64,000 bases of DNA from Paenibacillus sp. oral taxon 786 str. D14 (GTDB lineage: Bacteria > Bacillota > Bacilli > Paenibacillales > Paenibacillaceae): the NCBI RefSeq assembly GCF_000159955.1, contig NZ_GG695985.1:44641-108640 (forward strand). The letters run 5' to 3'. The notes beneath the pieces are model-generated. The model made no database searches, was not told where the DNA came from, and saw nothing but the letters and a program-made list of their open reading frames with translations. Positions 8,732-16,643 of this stretch are shown in pieces (position 1 is the first letter of the stretch; the number at the start of each line of letters is the position of its first letter). Both the position numbers and the translations under genes were made by a program.

Positions 8732-10312
8732 ATGAATCGGAACGAAAGGTTGGGAAGAATCGCTGCTTGGCTTAGTGTCGGCTTCACGGCGGTCCTGGCT
8801 GTTTGTGCGTTATGGGCAAAGACGCCATGGTATATCCCCTGCCTTGTGCTATTTACTTTGCTCAGCTTGGGGTCTTCGTTGTTCTTTGGAACCGGCCTGC
8901 GGGCAGCACTGGGAGGCGGGGCGCTGGCGGGCAAGCGTTCTCCTTCGGGGACAGGTGAATCCCAGCGGAAGGAAACTGATTGGACGGCAGTATTCAATGA
9001 GTCGCTAGTGGCGGCGGATCGACTGCAGGCGGCGGTTGGCGAAGTGAGCGAGAGCCTCGAGCAGCTGCAACGATTAGCCGATACTGCAGCGGCCGAGGAT
9101 CTGAAGCTCAAGCAAAGCAGCGAACGTTCGCTGGAACAGGTGCAGGAGAGCCTGGCGGCAATGGAAGAGGTGGCGGCCTCGGCCTCCCAAATCCATGACG
9201 CAGCGGGGCATTTGCTTACCCGCAGCGAAAACACTCGAGCCGAGGCCATGCGTATGGCGGGAGCGCTCGAAACCGTAGACGGCACCATTCGTTCTTTGGC
9301 GCAATCCCAAGAGTCGATCGTGGGGCCGATGGAGGATCTGGAGGGGAACACCCGGAAGCTGGGCGCATTGTATCGGAGCTTGGAGGAGATCGCGGCAGAG
9401 GTCGCGTTGCTTGCGCTGAATGCGTCGATCGAGGCGGCTCGTTTGGGCGAGCAGGGGAAAGGTTTCGATGTCGTCGCCGTGCGCATGCGCCAGTTGGCGG
9501 ATCAAAGCACCAGGGCGATCAACTCCTCCGCCCCGTTGTTCCAGCAAATCTCGGCGGATGTCGAGCGTGTGAAGTCCACGCTGATAGAGGGACGTGACTC
9601 GGCCCTGGAAGGAATTTCGCTGATGAAGCGAATGGGGGAGGACATCCGGTTCATTGCGGATGAAGTGGCAGAGGTGAACGGGCTGGTTGCCGAGGCGGGA
9701 CAGCGAAGCCGGGAACAAGCCGAGCTGACGCGGAATATGGAGGCGATGCTAAGCGAGGTGCATGAGGCTCTCAATCGGAGCATCACCCATGTGGAGGGAG
9801 CGCTGGCTCGGATGGAATCGGAGCGAGAGCATATTTCCAAGCTGCAGACGGTGGTCGTGGGCTTGGATCGGGCCCAGGGCGAACTGATGGTATCATTGAA
9901 CTCCGTCCATTCCGGGGCGGATCCGGCTGCCGGTGGCGAAGACGCGGTGGCCCTTGGTCAAGCCTATGCCCGGAAGCTGCTGGAGGCAGCCGAACAGCCA
10001 GGTTTCCGCATGCTGGAGCCGGCTAGTCACCGGGCTGCACTGGAGCAGCTGTTAGCCGCAGAGCCTGGTCTAGAAGCGGCCTGGTCGAACCGCAAGGACG
10101 GCTCTTTTATCGTATCCATTCCGGAAGCCGGCTTGCTTAACGCCAAAGGACGGGACTGGTTCCGCCAGGCGATTGCCGGAGAGACGGTCGTCTCCGAAGT
10201 GTATATCTCCGCGATCACCAAGCGGCGTTGCATGACGCTGGCCGTGCCGATTGTCCGGGAAGGTGAAGTCATTGGTGTCCTGGGAGCCGATTTGTCTTTA
10301 GAACGGGGCTAA
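8732..10312 (+). CDS. Methyl-accepting-like signalling protein with C-terminal Cache-like domain
   Basis: The 526-residue protein has two closely spaced membrane helices at about 9-28 and 33-52 with almost no extracellular loop. A long helical methyl-accepting region follows at about 95-385, then a C-terminal ~120-residue domain (NRKDGSFIVSIPEAG; GRDWFRQAIAGETVVSEVYI; GVLGADLSL) that resembles the second half of a dCache/PDC sensor. The hairpin tip reads ALNASIEAARLGEQGKGFDV where chemoreceptors normally have an [21 protein letters not shown] pattern, so CheA coupling may be altered. The sensor would be cytoplasmic, with domain order opposite to normal receptors. A GGGGTGGGAG site precedes the ATG. 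Confidence 0.8.
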   Translation: MNRNERLGRIAAWLSVGFTAVLAVCALWAKTPWYIPCLVLFTLLSLGSSLFFGTGLRAALGGGALAGKRSPSGTGESQRKETDWTAVFNESLVAADRLQAAVGEVSESLEQLQRLADTAAAEDLKLKQSSERSLEQVQESLAAMEEVAASASQIHDAAGHLLTRSENTRAEAMRMAGALETVDGTIRSLAQSQESIVGPMEDLEGNTRKLGALYRSLEEIAAEVALLALNASIEAARLGEQGKGFDVVAVRMRQLADQSTRAINSSAPLFQQISADVERVKSTLIEGRDSALEGISLMKRMGEDIRFIADEVAEVNGLVAEAGQRSREQAELTRNMEAMLSEVHEALNRSITHVEGALARMESEREHISKLQTVVVGLDRAQGELMVSLNSVHSGADPAAGGEDAVALGQAYARKLLEAAEQPGFRMLEPASHRAALEQLLAAEPGLEAAWSNRKDGSFIVSIPEAGLLNAKGRDWFRQAIAGETVVSEVYISAITKRRCMTLAVPIVREGEVIGVLGADLSLERG

Positions 10313-10335
10313 ACAAAGGAATAACGGATTAGTTA

Positions 10336-10364
10336 TTGTCAGTCCTCCGCTTTTCCCCTATAAT
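10336..10364 (+). promoter_or_regulatory. Sigma-A type promoter of the cobalamin operon
   Basis: TTGTCA (10336-10341) and TATAAT (10359-10364) are separated by exactly 17 bases and lie directly ahead of the riboswitch. Confidence 0.7.
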
Positions 10365-10400
10365 CCAATAGAGAAGAAAGCCTTAAGACAAGCGTACAAT

Positions 10401-10591
10401 TTGTGCCCGTAGGTCCTGGAGCAACGGTGAAGCATGCCGTACCGCTTCGGGTTAAAAGGGAAGCCGGTGCAAATCCGGCACGGTCCCGCCACTGTAAACA
10501 GGGACGAGCTCATGATGCCACTGTCGCCCGCGAAGGGAGATGGGAAGGCGAGTTTTCGTCGAGACCTGGAAGTCAGGAGACCTGCCACGGG
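10401..10591 (+). promoter_or_regulatory. Cobalamin (adenosylcobalamin) riboswitch
   Basis: The region holds the conserved core blocks of the class: GCCGGTGCAAATCCGGCACG, GGTCCCGCCACTGTAAACAG, and the B12 box AGTCAGGAGACCTGCC near 10571-10586. Binding of the coenzyme should repress the downstream uptake and late-synthesis genes. A strong terminator lies at 10707-10736, so control is probably by transcription attenuation. The 5' limit is approximate. Confidence 0.95.
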
Positions 10592-10706
10592 AATTCAAGA
10601 CGGTCCTTCGAGGAAAGGATAACGTTCTGCCAAGAGCATCATGGCTTGGCGCTGCCATCGTGGAGTCTCTCCGCTTTGCGCGCGCACAGCATGACTTTGT
10701 AGACGT

Positions 10707-10736
10707 AACCCCATCCGCTAGGATTGGGGTTTTTTC
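10707..10736 (+). terminator. Riboswitch-controlled terminator
   Basis: AACCCCATCC (10707-10716) pairs, with one bulged T, to GGATTGGGGTT and runs into TTTTTCTTT. It lies between the cobalamin aptamer and the first gene, which fits the expression platform of an OFF switch. Confidence 0.85.
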
Positions 10737-10849
10737 TTTGTGCCGGTAGAGGGTTAGCCGGACTTCTTCGCCGCCGGCTGCACAACGTACCGCTGGAACA
10801 CAAGGCGTTTCTTTATTTACTGAAAAATAAAGCAAGGGGAGATCTGGAG

Positions 10850-11860
10850 ATGAAAAACTGGAGAAGACTAGGAAGCCTGTGGCTGCTGGCGTTGCTGCTG
10901 GTGCTTGCGGCCTGCGGTAACAATAACGCCGTCACCCCGGGGACAGGGAACACAGCGGACGCTGCACAACCGACGCAAAACGCTGGAACGAACGCGGCGG
11001 CGGACAATTCGGCGGCACAAGAGACGACTTACCCTTATACCGTCACTGATTCTACCGGTAAAGAGTTTACGTTTGAAGCCGCGCCGGAACGTATCGTCTC
11101 GCTGGCGCCTTCGGAGACGGAAACGCTGTTTGCACTGGGACTGGACGAGCAGGTCGCTGGCGTATCCGACCTGGATGATTATCCTGAAGCGGTGAAGGAC
11201 AAACCGCGGATGGGCGGGTTCCAGGTGAATGTCGAGGCAATCGTGGCGGCGCAGCCGGACCTAATTCTTGCGGCGAGCCTGATCGATGAAGCAACGGTCA
11301 AAAACTTGACGGATATGGGATATAAAGTGTTCCAGTCCAATCCGAAGACGATCAACGAAGTAATGGAGCATATTCGGACGATCGGCGAAATTACCAACCA
11401 TCAGGCTGAAGCTGCTGAAGTGGTCGGCAAGATGAAGGAAGAGGTCCAAACGGTAACCGATGCGGTAGCTTCGCTAAGTGAAGACCAGAAGAAGAAGGTC
11501 TACATCGAGTTTTCTCCGGGATGGACGGTTGGCAAAGGCGAATTCATGGATGAGATGATCACGTTAGCTGGCGGCATCAACGTTGCTTCCGATGTCAAGG
11601 GATGGTCCGAGATCAATGAGGAACAAATTATCCAAGCGAACCCGGACGTCATTTTATACGCGAAAAGCGTTGTTGACGAAAATAACAAGACGTTAGCGGA
11701 CATCATCAAAGGCCGTTCAGGCTGGGACCAAATTACGGCCGTGAAGGAGAACCGCATTATCGCTCTGGACGATAACCTGCTGAGCCGTACGGGCCCTCGC
11801 GTCACGCAAGGGCTGATTGAAGTGGCCAAGGCGGTTCACCCGGATTTGATCCAGCCATGA
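10850..11860 (+). CDS. btuF: Cobalamin/corrinoid ABC transporter substrate-binding lipoprotein
   Basis: The 336-residue protein has a lipoprotein signal ending in lipobox LAAC near residue 21, an Asn/Ala-rich linker, and a periplasmic-binding-protein fold of the FepB/BtuF type (PERIVSLAPSETETLFALGL; DLDDYPEAVKDKPRMGG). Its place after a cobalamin riboswitch and in front of the permease and ATPase makes vitamin B12 or a corrinoid precursor the likely ligand. ATG 10850 follows AGGGGAG at good spacing and gives a normal signal peptide. The stop overlaps the permease start by four bases. Confidence 0.92.
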   Translation: MKNWRRLGSLWLLALLLVLAACGNNNAVTPGTGNTADAAQPTQNAGTNAAADNSAAQETTYPYTVTDSTGKEFTFEAAPERIVSLAPSETETLFALGLDEQVAGVSDLDDYPEAVKDKPRMGGFQVNVEAIVAAQPDLILAASLIDEATVKNLTDMGYKVFQSNPKTINEVMEHIRTIGEITNHQAEAAEVVGKMKEEVQTVTDAVASLSEDQKKKVYIEFSPGWTVGKGEFMDEMITLAGGINVASDVKGWSEINEEQIIQANPDVILYAKSVVDENNKTLADIIKGRSGWDQITAVKENRIIALDDNLLSRTGPRVTQGLIEVAKAVHPDLIQP

Positions 11861-12906
11861 AGCGCGGCAAATTCGCCGGATACGGAGTCATCGGGCTCTT
11901 GCTCCTGGTTGTGACGCTGCTGCTCTGCATCGGCATCGGCTCCGTTTATGTGCCTGCTGGAGAAATCGCGGCGATCTTGCTGCACAGGCTCCCGGGGTTA
12001 GACCGCCTGATCACGCCGGATTGGACGACGGCAGCAGAGCAAATCGTCGTCCAGGTCCGGTTGCCTCGCGTGCTGCTCGGGATGCTGGTCGGCGCTTCGC
12101 TCGCCGTAGCGGGCGCCGGCTTCCAAGGGGTGCTGCGCAACCCGCTGGCGGATCCGTTTACACTGGGCGTATCGTCAGGTTCGGCAATCGGTGCGGCGGT
12201 GCTGATCTTTTTCGGATGGCAGTTTTCCCTGTTTGGGATCTTTACGCTTCCGATGGTTGCGTTCCTGACGGGGGCTGTTACGTTATGGATCGTGATCTGG
12301 CTGGCTAGAGAGAACGGACGGCTGCCGATTGAAAGTCTGGTTTTGTCCGGCGTCGTGATGCAATCGTTCCTAGGGGCTGTTGTCTCCTTTTTAACGGCAA
12401 TGTCGAAGAAAACCATTAATGAAATTTACTATTGGACGATGGGCAGTTTAAGCTTGCGCGGATGGTCGTATACGGCCATCCTTTTGCCGTATTTGCTGCT
12501 GGGAGCCTTATTCCTTTGGAGCCGGGCTAAACATTTGAACCTGCTGACTTTAGGTGAACGTCAAGCCTCCCATTCCGGGATGGCCGTAGAACGAACCAAA
12601 CTAGCTGTGTTGCTCGTTGCTACACTGATGACGGCGGCTGCGGTATCCGTGTCAGGGGTAATCGGATTCGTAGGCCTGGTCGTTCCGCATATGATCCGTC
12701 TGATCACCGGCCCGGATTATCGGCTGATCATTCCTTTGTCGGCGCTGGGCGGCGGGATATTTATGATGTGGAGCGACTTGGCGGCTCGCTCGCTGCTGGC
12801 TCCAACGGAGGTCCCGCTGGGCATCGTCACCGCCTTTGTGGGGGCGCCTTTCTTTGGGTATCTGTTGTATCGGAAGAAGAAACAGAGGGAGGAGGAGCTG
12901 CGTTGA
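11857..12906 (+). CDS. btuC: Cobalamin ABC transporter permease (FecCD/BtuC family)
   Basis: The 349-residue protein has about ten membrane helices and the family signatures VRLPRVLLGMLVGASLAVAG and FQGVLRNPLADPFTLGVSSG at about residues 68-110, with GLVVPHMIRLITGPDYR near residue 272. It would form the homodimeric channel of the B12 importer. The start overlaps the btuF stop (ATGA). The 3' end overlaps the ATPase start. Family identity is clear, and ligand specificity comes from the riboswitch and neighbours. Confidence 0.93.
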   Translation: MKRGKFAGYGVIGLLLLVVTLLLCIGIGSVYVPAGEIAAILLHRLPGLDRLITPDWTTAAEQIVVQVRLPRVLLGMLVGASLAVAGAGFQGVLRNPLADPFTLGVSSGSAIGAAVLIFFGWQFSLFGIFTLPMVAFLTGAVTLWIVIWLARENGRLPIESLVLSGVVMQSFLGAVVSFLTAMSKKTINEIYYWTMGSLSLRGWSYTAILLPYLLLGALFLWSRAKHLNLLTLGERQASHSGMAVERTKLAVLLVATLMTAAAVSVSGVIGFVGLVVPHMIRLITGPDYRLIIPLSALGGGIFMMWSDLAARSLLAPTEVPLGIVTAFVGAPFFGYLLYRKKKQREEELR

Positions 12907-13694
12907 TCAAGGTGTCTGGGGTTGCCAAGGCGTTTGGCCGGCTGGAGGTGCTTCACGGTGTGGACTGGCAGGTTGGCTCCGGTGAGTTTTGGGGCTTGAT
13001 TGGACCCAACGGCAGCGGCAAAACAACTTTGCTCAACTTGATCTCCGGCGTGGAGAAGCCGGATGCCGGCGAGATTGCGTTGAGCGGACGACCGCTTTCG
13101 TCGTATTCGCGCAAGGAGCTGTCGCGCAAGGTCGCCGTCCTTCAGCAGGACGGGCTTCCGGCTGTGGCTTTTACGGTGCGTGAAGTGGTGGAAATGGGGC
13201 GGTTCGCCCATCAGGATTGGCGCGGCAAGGAGATCGGCGGGGCGAAGGCAGGCGAACGCCTCATTGATGGAATTATGGAACGTCTCGACCTGAAGGAGCT
13301 GGAGCATCGTCCGCTGAGTGCGCTTAGCGGGGGGCAACGCCAGCGGGTAGCACTTGGGAAGGTGATGGCTCAGCAGCCCGAGCTGGTGCTGCTCGATGAA
13401 CCAACAACCTATTTGGATTTGCGTTACCAGATGCAATTTATGGAGCTGGTGGCCGAATGGCAGCGCGATGCCGGACTTACCGTCGTTTCAGTGATGCATG
13501 ATTTGAATTTGGCTGCCTTGTTTTGCAGCCATCTCTTAGTGATGAGCGGCGGGCAAATTGTGGCGCAAGGCGCGCCGGACGGCATTTTGTCACCGGAGCT
13601 GGTTGAAACCGTATTTGGAGTTCAGGCCCACCAAGTGGTTCATCCGGATTCGGACGTTCCGCAGCTATTGCTGCGCCGGGCAAGTTTAGGTTAA
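12903..13694 (+). CDS. btuD: Cobalamin ABC transporter ATP-binding protein
   Basis: The 263-residue ATPase has Walker A GPNGSGKTT near residue 36, signature LSGGQRQRVALGK near 139, Walker B LVLLDEPTTYLDL near 161 and a switch histidine in VMHDLN. The start is TTG at 12903, overlapping the permease stop TGA and preceded by GAGGGAGGAGG. A longer frame upstream lies within the permease gene and adds no recognisable sequence. It powers the btuFCD importer. Confidence 0.93.
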   Translation: MIKVSGVAKAFGRLEVLHGVDWQVGSGEFWGLIGPNGSGKTTLLNLISGVEKPDAGEIALSGRPLSSYSRKELSRKVAVLQQDGLPAVAFTVREVVEMGRFAHQDWRGKEIGGAKAGERLIDGIMERLDLKELEHRPLSALSGGQRQRVALGKVMAQQPELVLLDEPTTYLDLRYQMQFMELVAEWQRDAGLTVVSVMHDLNLAALFCSHLLVMSGGQIVAQGAPDGILSPELVETVFGVQAHQVVHPDSDVPQLLLRRASLG

Positions 13695-13732
13695 GGGTAC
13701 GAGTCAGTAATACAGAAAAGGGGAATATGGTT

Positions 13733-14812
13733 ATGGCATACAATTCAGTCGAACAGCTTGCGCAAGCAATTACTCCTTTGGACGAAGCAGCGATGAAAGC
13801 GGCGCAGGTCCATTTGGACCAGTTGACGAAGCCGCCGGGAAGTCTCGGGAAGTTGGAAGGATTGGCAGTGAAGCTGGCAGGCATCACGGGAATCATTCGT
13901 CCGGAGTTTCCAAAACGGTCGGTAATCGTAATGGCGGCGGACCATGGCGTTTGTGAGGAAGGGGTCAGCGCGTTTCCGGCAGAAGTGACGCCGCAGATGG
14001 TGCATAACTTTTTGGCCGGCGGCGCAGCGGTGAATGTGCTGGCACGCCAGGCTTCGGCTGACGTCGTTTGCGTGGATATCGGGGTGAATGCAGAGATGTC
14101 ACATCCGGGGCTGCTGCAACGTAAGTTGCGTTACGGGACAGGAAATATGGCCAAGGGACCGGCGATGAGCCGGGAGGAAGCCGAAGCCGCCATTCGAGTT
14201 GGGGCCGAGGTGGTGGCTGATGCGGTGTCCCAAGGCGTTCGACTGTTCGTCACCGGGGAGATGGGTATCGGAAACACCACAGCCAGCGCTGCGATCATGA
14301 GCAGTCTGACGGGGATCGCACCGCAGCAGAGCGTTGGGCGTGGAACCGGGGTCAACGATGAACGGCTTCGGCACAAAATTTCCGTCGTGGAGCGGGCGCT
14401 GGAGGTCAATCGCCCGAATGCCAACGATCCGCTGGACGTGCTAGCTAAAGTCGGCGGGCTGGAGATTGCCGGAATGACTGGCGTCATTCTGGGAGCCGCA
14501 GCTCATCGCTGCCCGGTCGTGATCGACGGCTTTATTTCAACTGTGTCCGCGCTGCTGGCGGTACGTATACAGCCGAATGTGGCCGACTATATTATTGCTT
14601 CGCACGTCTCCCACGAGCAGGGACACCGTGCGCTCCTGCAGGAGCTTGGCCTTAACCCGATGCTGGAGCTGGATATGCGGCTTGGGGAAGGCACAGGCGG
14701 CGTGCTGGCGCTCCATCTTGTAGATGCGGCTTGCCGGATCGTTGCTGAAATGGCGACGTTCGAAAGCGCGGGCGTCGCGTCCGGTGAAGGAAATGGTGGG
14801 GGGACCGAGTGA
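13733..14812 (+). CDS. cobT: Nicotinate-nucleotide--dimethylbenzimidazole phosphoribosyltransferase
   Basis: The 359-residue enzyme activates the lower ligand by making alpha-ribazole phosphate from nicotinate mononucleotide and 5,6-dimethylbenzimidazole. Visible signatures are LTKPPGSLGKLEGLA near 30, VMAADHGVCEEGVSAFPAEV near 70, and MGIGNTTASAA near 178. The catalytic glutamate is expected in the block GEGTGGVLAL near residue 322. ATG 13733 sits 9 bases after an AGGGG site, whereas ATG 13727 is too close to it. The stop overlaps the cobU start as TGATG. Confidence 0.95.
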   Translation: MAYNSVEQLAQAITPLDEAAMKAAQVHLDQLTKPPGSLGKLEGLAVKLAGITGIIRPEFPKRSVIVMAADHGVCEEGVSAFPAEVTPQMVHNFLAGGAAVNVLARQASADVVCVDIGVNAEMSHPGLLQRKLRYGTGNMAKGPAMSREEAEAAIRVGAEVVADAVSQGVRLFVTGEMGIGNTTASAAIMSSLTGIAPQQSVGRGTGVNDERLRHKISVVERALEVNRPNANDPLDVLAKVGGLEIAGMTGVILGAAAHRCPVVIDGFISTVSALLAVRIQPNVADYIIASHVSHEQGHRALLQELGLNPMLELDMRLGEGTGGVLALHLVDAACRIVAEMATFESAGVASGEGNGGGTE

Positions 14813-15402
14813 TGAAGATCCTGGTGACCGGCGGAGCCCGCAGCGGCAAAAGCACATTCGCTGAACGTTGGGTCATGAAACAGGCAACATCCGCTGATTA
14901 CGTTGCAACGGCGCAAGCGTTTGACGATGAGATGAAGGCCCGTATCAGGTTGCACCAGCTCCAGCGGGAGCAAAGCGGGTTCACCTGGACGACGCATGAA
15001 GCGCCGCTTGAACTAGCAGAGATGCTGCAGGAGTTAGGTAAGCGGCCCGTTGCAAAGGAGGGCGCGGCCGCCGAAGCCGCGGGTCCGGTTGTGCTGGTCG
15101 ACTGCCTGACGTTATGGTTGTCGAACGTGCTGCTGAGCGCATCGGAACAGGCCGATGGTGTGGACGCCGTTTTGACGCGGGAAATTGAGCGGTTGACCGC
15201 TGCGGCCGAGGCTTTTCCCGGCACTTTGGTGATGGTTACAAATGAGGTCGGCAGCGGGATCGTGCCGGAGTATCCGCTTGGCCGGCAATATCGGGATTGG
15301 GCCGGGCTGCTGAACCGAACGATGGCGTCGATCGCGAATCAGGTGTTTCTGGTTACCGCCGGCATCCCCATCGAGTTGAAAAGCAGGGAGTATCGCTTAT
15401 GA
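14812..15402 (+). CDS. cobU: Adenosylcobinamide kinase/guanylyltransferase
   Basis: The 196-residue enzyme phosphorylates adenosylcobinamide and then transfers GMP to it. It has the P-loop GGARSGKST near residues 6-14, and TNEVGSGIVPEYPLGRQYRD near 143-162. The catalytic histidine of the family is expected in the region ARIRLHQLQREQSG near residue 49. The gene shares bases with both neighbours (TGATG at the start, ATGA at the end), showing tight translational coupling within the nucleotide-loop assembly cluster. Confidence 0.95.
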   Translation: MKILVTGGARSGKSTFAERWVMKQATSADYVATAQAFDDEMKARIRLHQLQREQSGFTWTTHEAPLELAEMLQELGKRPVAKEGAAAEAAGPVVLVDCLTLWLSNVLLSASEQADGVDAVLTREIERLTAAAEAFPGTLVMVTNEVGSGIVPEYPLGRQYRDWAGLLNRTMASIANQVFLVTAGIPIELKSREYRL

Positions 15403-16259
15403 CGAACGGACCAGAGCACAAAGCGCCCTCCGGGGCGGATAAGCATGGAGCTCTGCAGCCGATCTTGGCGGCCTTCCAGTTTCTGTCACGCTTTCCGGTA
15501 CGGGCTGAACTGGATTTTACAACGGACTTGCTGCGGCGCAGTATCCCCTATTATCCGCTTGTCGGAGCAGCAATCGGCGCTGTCGTCTGGGCAGGCGGCT
15601 TGCTTGCCGACTGGCTGCTTCCTTCGTACCCGGCAGCCATCCTTTCCTTATTGATTTGGGTTGGATTAACTGGAGGTTTGCATTTGGACGGTTGGATGGA
15701 TACGGCCGACGGACTGCTGAGCTACCGGTCACGCGACAAGATGCTTGAGATCATGAAAGACAGCCGGGTAGGCGCCATGGGCGTGCTGGCCTGCGTCCTA
15801 TTGCTGATGCTCAAAGCCTCGCTGCTGACCTCGCTCTTCCAAGGGGGCCTGCTGACGTCAGGGCTGGCGATATGGCTGGCACCTCTGTGGAGCCGGTGGT
15901 TTATGACCCGGGCGATGCACCGCTGGCCCATGGCCCGGCAAGGTGAGGGATTGGCTGCGCAATTCCACGGCTTCAGCGAACGGGATGCCTGGGGGAGCAC
16001 CATCATGGCGGTGACGATATCCGTTGTAGTGTTGCTGCTCACTTTGCTCGTGTTGCTGGGAGGAATGGAGGAATCGGCTTTGCTGCGATCGCTGCTGTTT
16101 ATCGGCCTGTCTCCCTTTATCGCCTGGGCGGCGGGAACTTGGGCCGCTCGACGAATCAATGCCAAGCTCGGCGGTTTGACCGGCGATACCTACGGGGCGC
16201 TGGGCGAAGGGTTGGAAGCTGTCCTGTTGCTGCTTGCAGTGCTGATTTTTGCCCATTGA
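15399..16259 (+). CDS. cobS: Adenosylcobinamide-GDP ribazoletransferase (cobalamin synthase)
   Basis: The 286-residue integral membrane enzyme joins adenosylcobinamide-GDP to alpha-ribazole. It has the family block LTGGLHLDGWMDTADGLLSY near residues 89-108, then RDKMLEIMKDSRVGAMGVLA, plus about six hydrophobic helices. The ATG at 15399 overlaps the cobU stop. A 40-residue hydrophilic N-terminal extension precedes the usual FLSRFPV start of the domain. The last gene of the cluster, cobQ, follows after a repeat-bearing gap. Confidence 0.94.
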   Translation: MTNGPEHKAPSGADKHGALQPILAAFQFLSRFPVRAELDFTTDLLRRSIPYYPLVGAAIGAVVWAGGLLADWLLPSYPAAILSLLIWVGLTGGLHLDGWMDTADGLLSYRSRDKMLEIMKDSRVGAMGVLACVLLLMLKASLLTSLFQGGLLTSGLAIWLAPLWSRWFMTRAMHRWPMARQGEGLAAQFHGFSERDAWGSTIMAVTISVVVLLLTLLVLLGGMEESALLRSLLFIGLSPFIAWAAGTWAARRINAKLGGLTGDTYGALGEGLEAVLLLLAVLIFAH

Positions 16260-16448
16260 TAACTCGCGGAGCGGAGGTGCTCTTGGGGGAGGGGACCTTC
16301 TACGGCGAGCGCTTTTGCATCATTATCCCCTTGAATCAGAACCAAGGAGAAAAGAAGAAGGTTAGAGCTGGACAGATTAATCGAGAATCCTAAGAGAAAT
16401 AGGTCGACTGTTAAGTAGCGGAGAATCAAAATCGTGCATTATCACCGT

Positions 16449-16643
16449 ATGCTGAATGAAAGGGATAATGGTGGAAAGGTCGAGCGTCATCACCACCACC
16501 TGATCGAGAGGGATAATGGTGGAAAGGTCGAGCGTCATCACCACCACCTGATCGAAGGGGATAATGGTGTAAAAGGCCCTGGCAAGATACTACACTGCTG
16601 CACGGTTTGGAAAGGAGGGGAACGCGATGGGCGAAAATCATAA
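16449..16643 (+). CDS. Possible histidine-rich repeat peptide
   Basis: An open frame through the 48-bp repeat encodes a 16-residue unit, ERDNGGKVERHHHHLI, present twice and then decaying (EGDNGVKGPG). The ATG at 16449 has no clear ribosome site. A GTG at 16434 has a weak GGAG about 10 bases upstream. The frame ends inside the cobQ start region. Four adjacent histidines per unit could bind Co, Ni or Zn, which would suit a cobalamin operon, but the repeat length being a multiple of three could be chance. Expression is unproven. Confidence 0.25.
   Translation: MLNERDNGGKVERHHHHLIERDNGGKVERHHHHLIEGDNGVKGPGKILHCCTVWKGGERDGRKS
16462..16569 (+). repeat. 48-bp tandem repeat in the cobS-cobQ gap
   Basis: Two full units of 48 bases begin at 16462 and 16510 with GGGATAATGGTGGAAAGGTC. 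A third, partial unit begins at 16558. A degenerate half unit precedes them from about 16434. An inverted, diverged copy of the unit edge (CATTATCCCC) lies at about 16317-16340, so the 367-base gap can fold on itself. The remainder of the gap (16260-16316, 16341-16433) shows no gene. Confidence 0.9.

Noticed and set aside
16462-16569. CRISPR array
   Set aside because: Units are head-to-tail with no unique spacers; no cas genes are nearby.
16426-16641. Minus-strand frame through the 48-bp repeat
   Set aside because: It reads repeats only because the unit is a multiple of three; it has no start context and faces against the operon.
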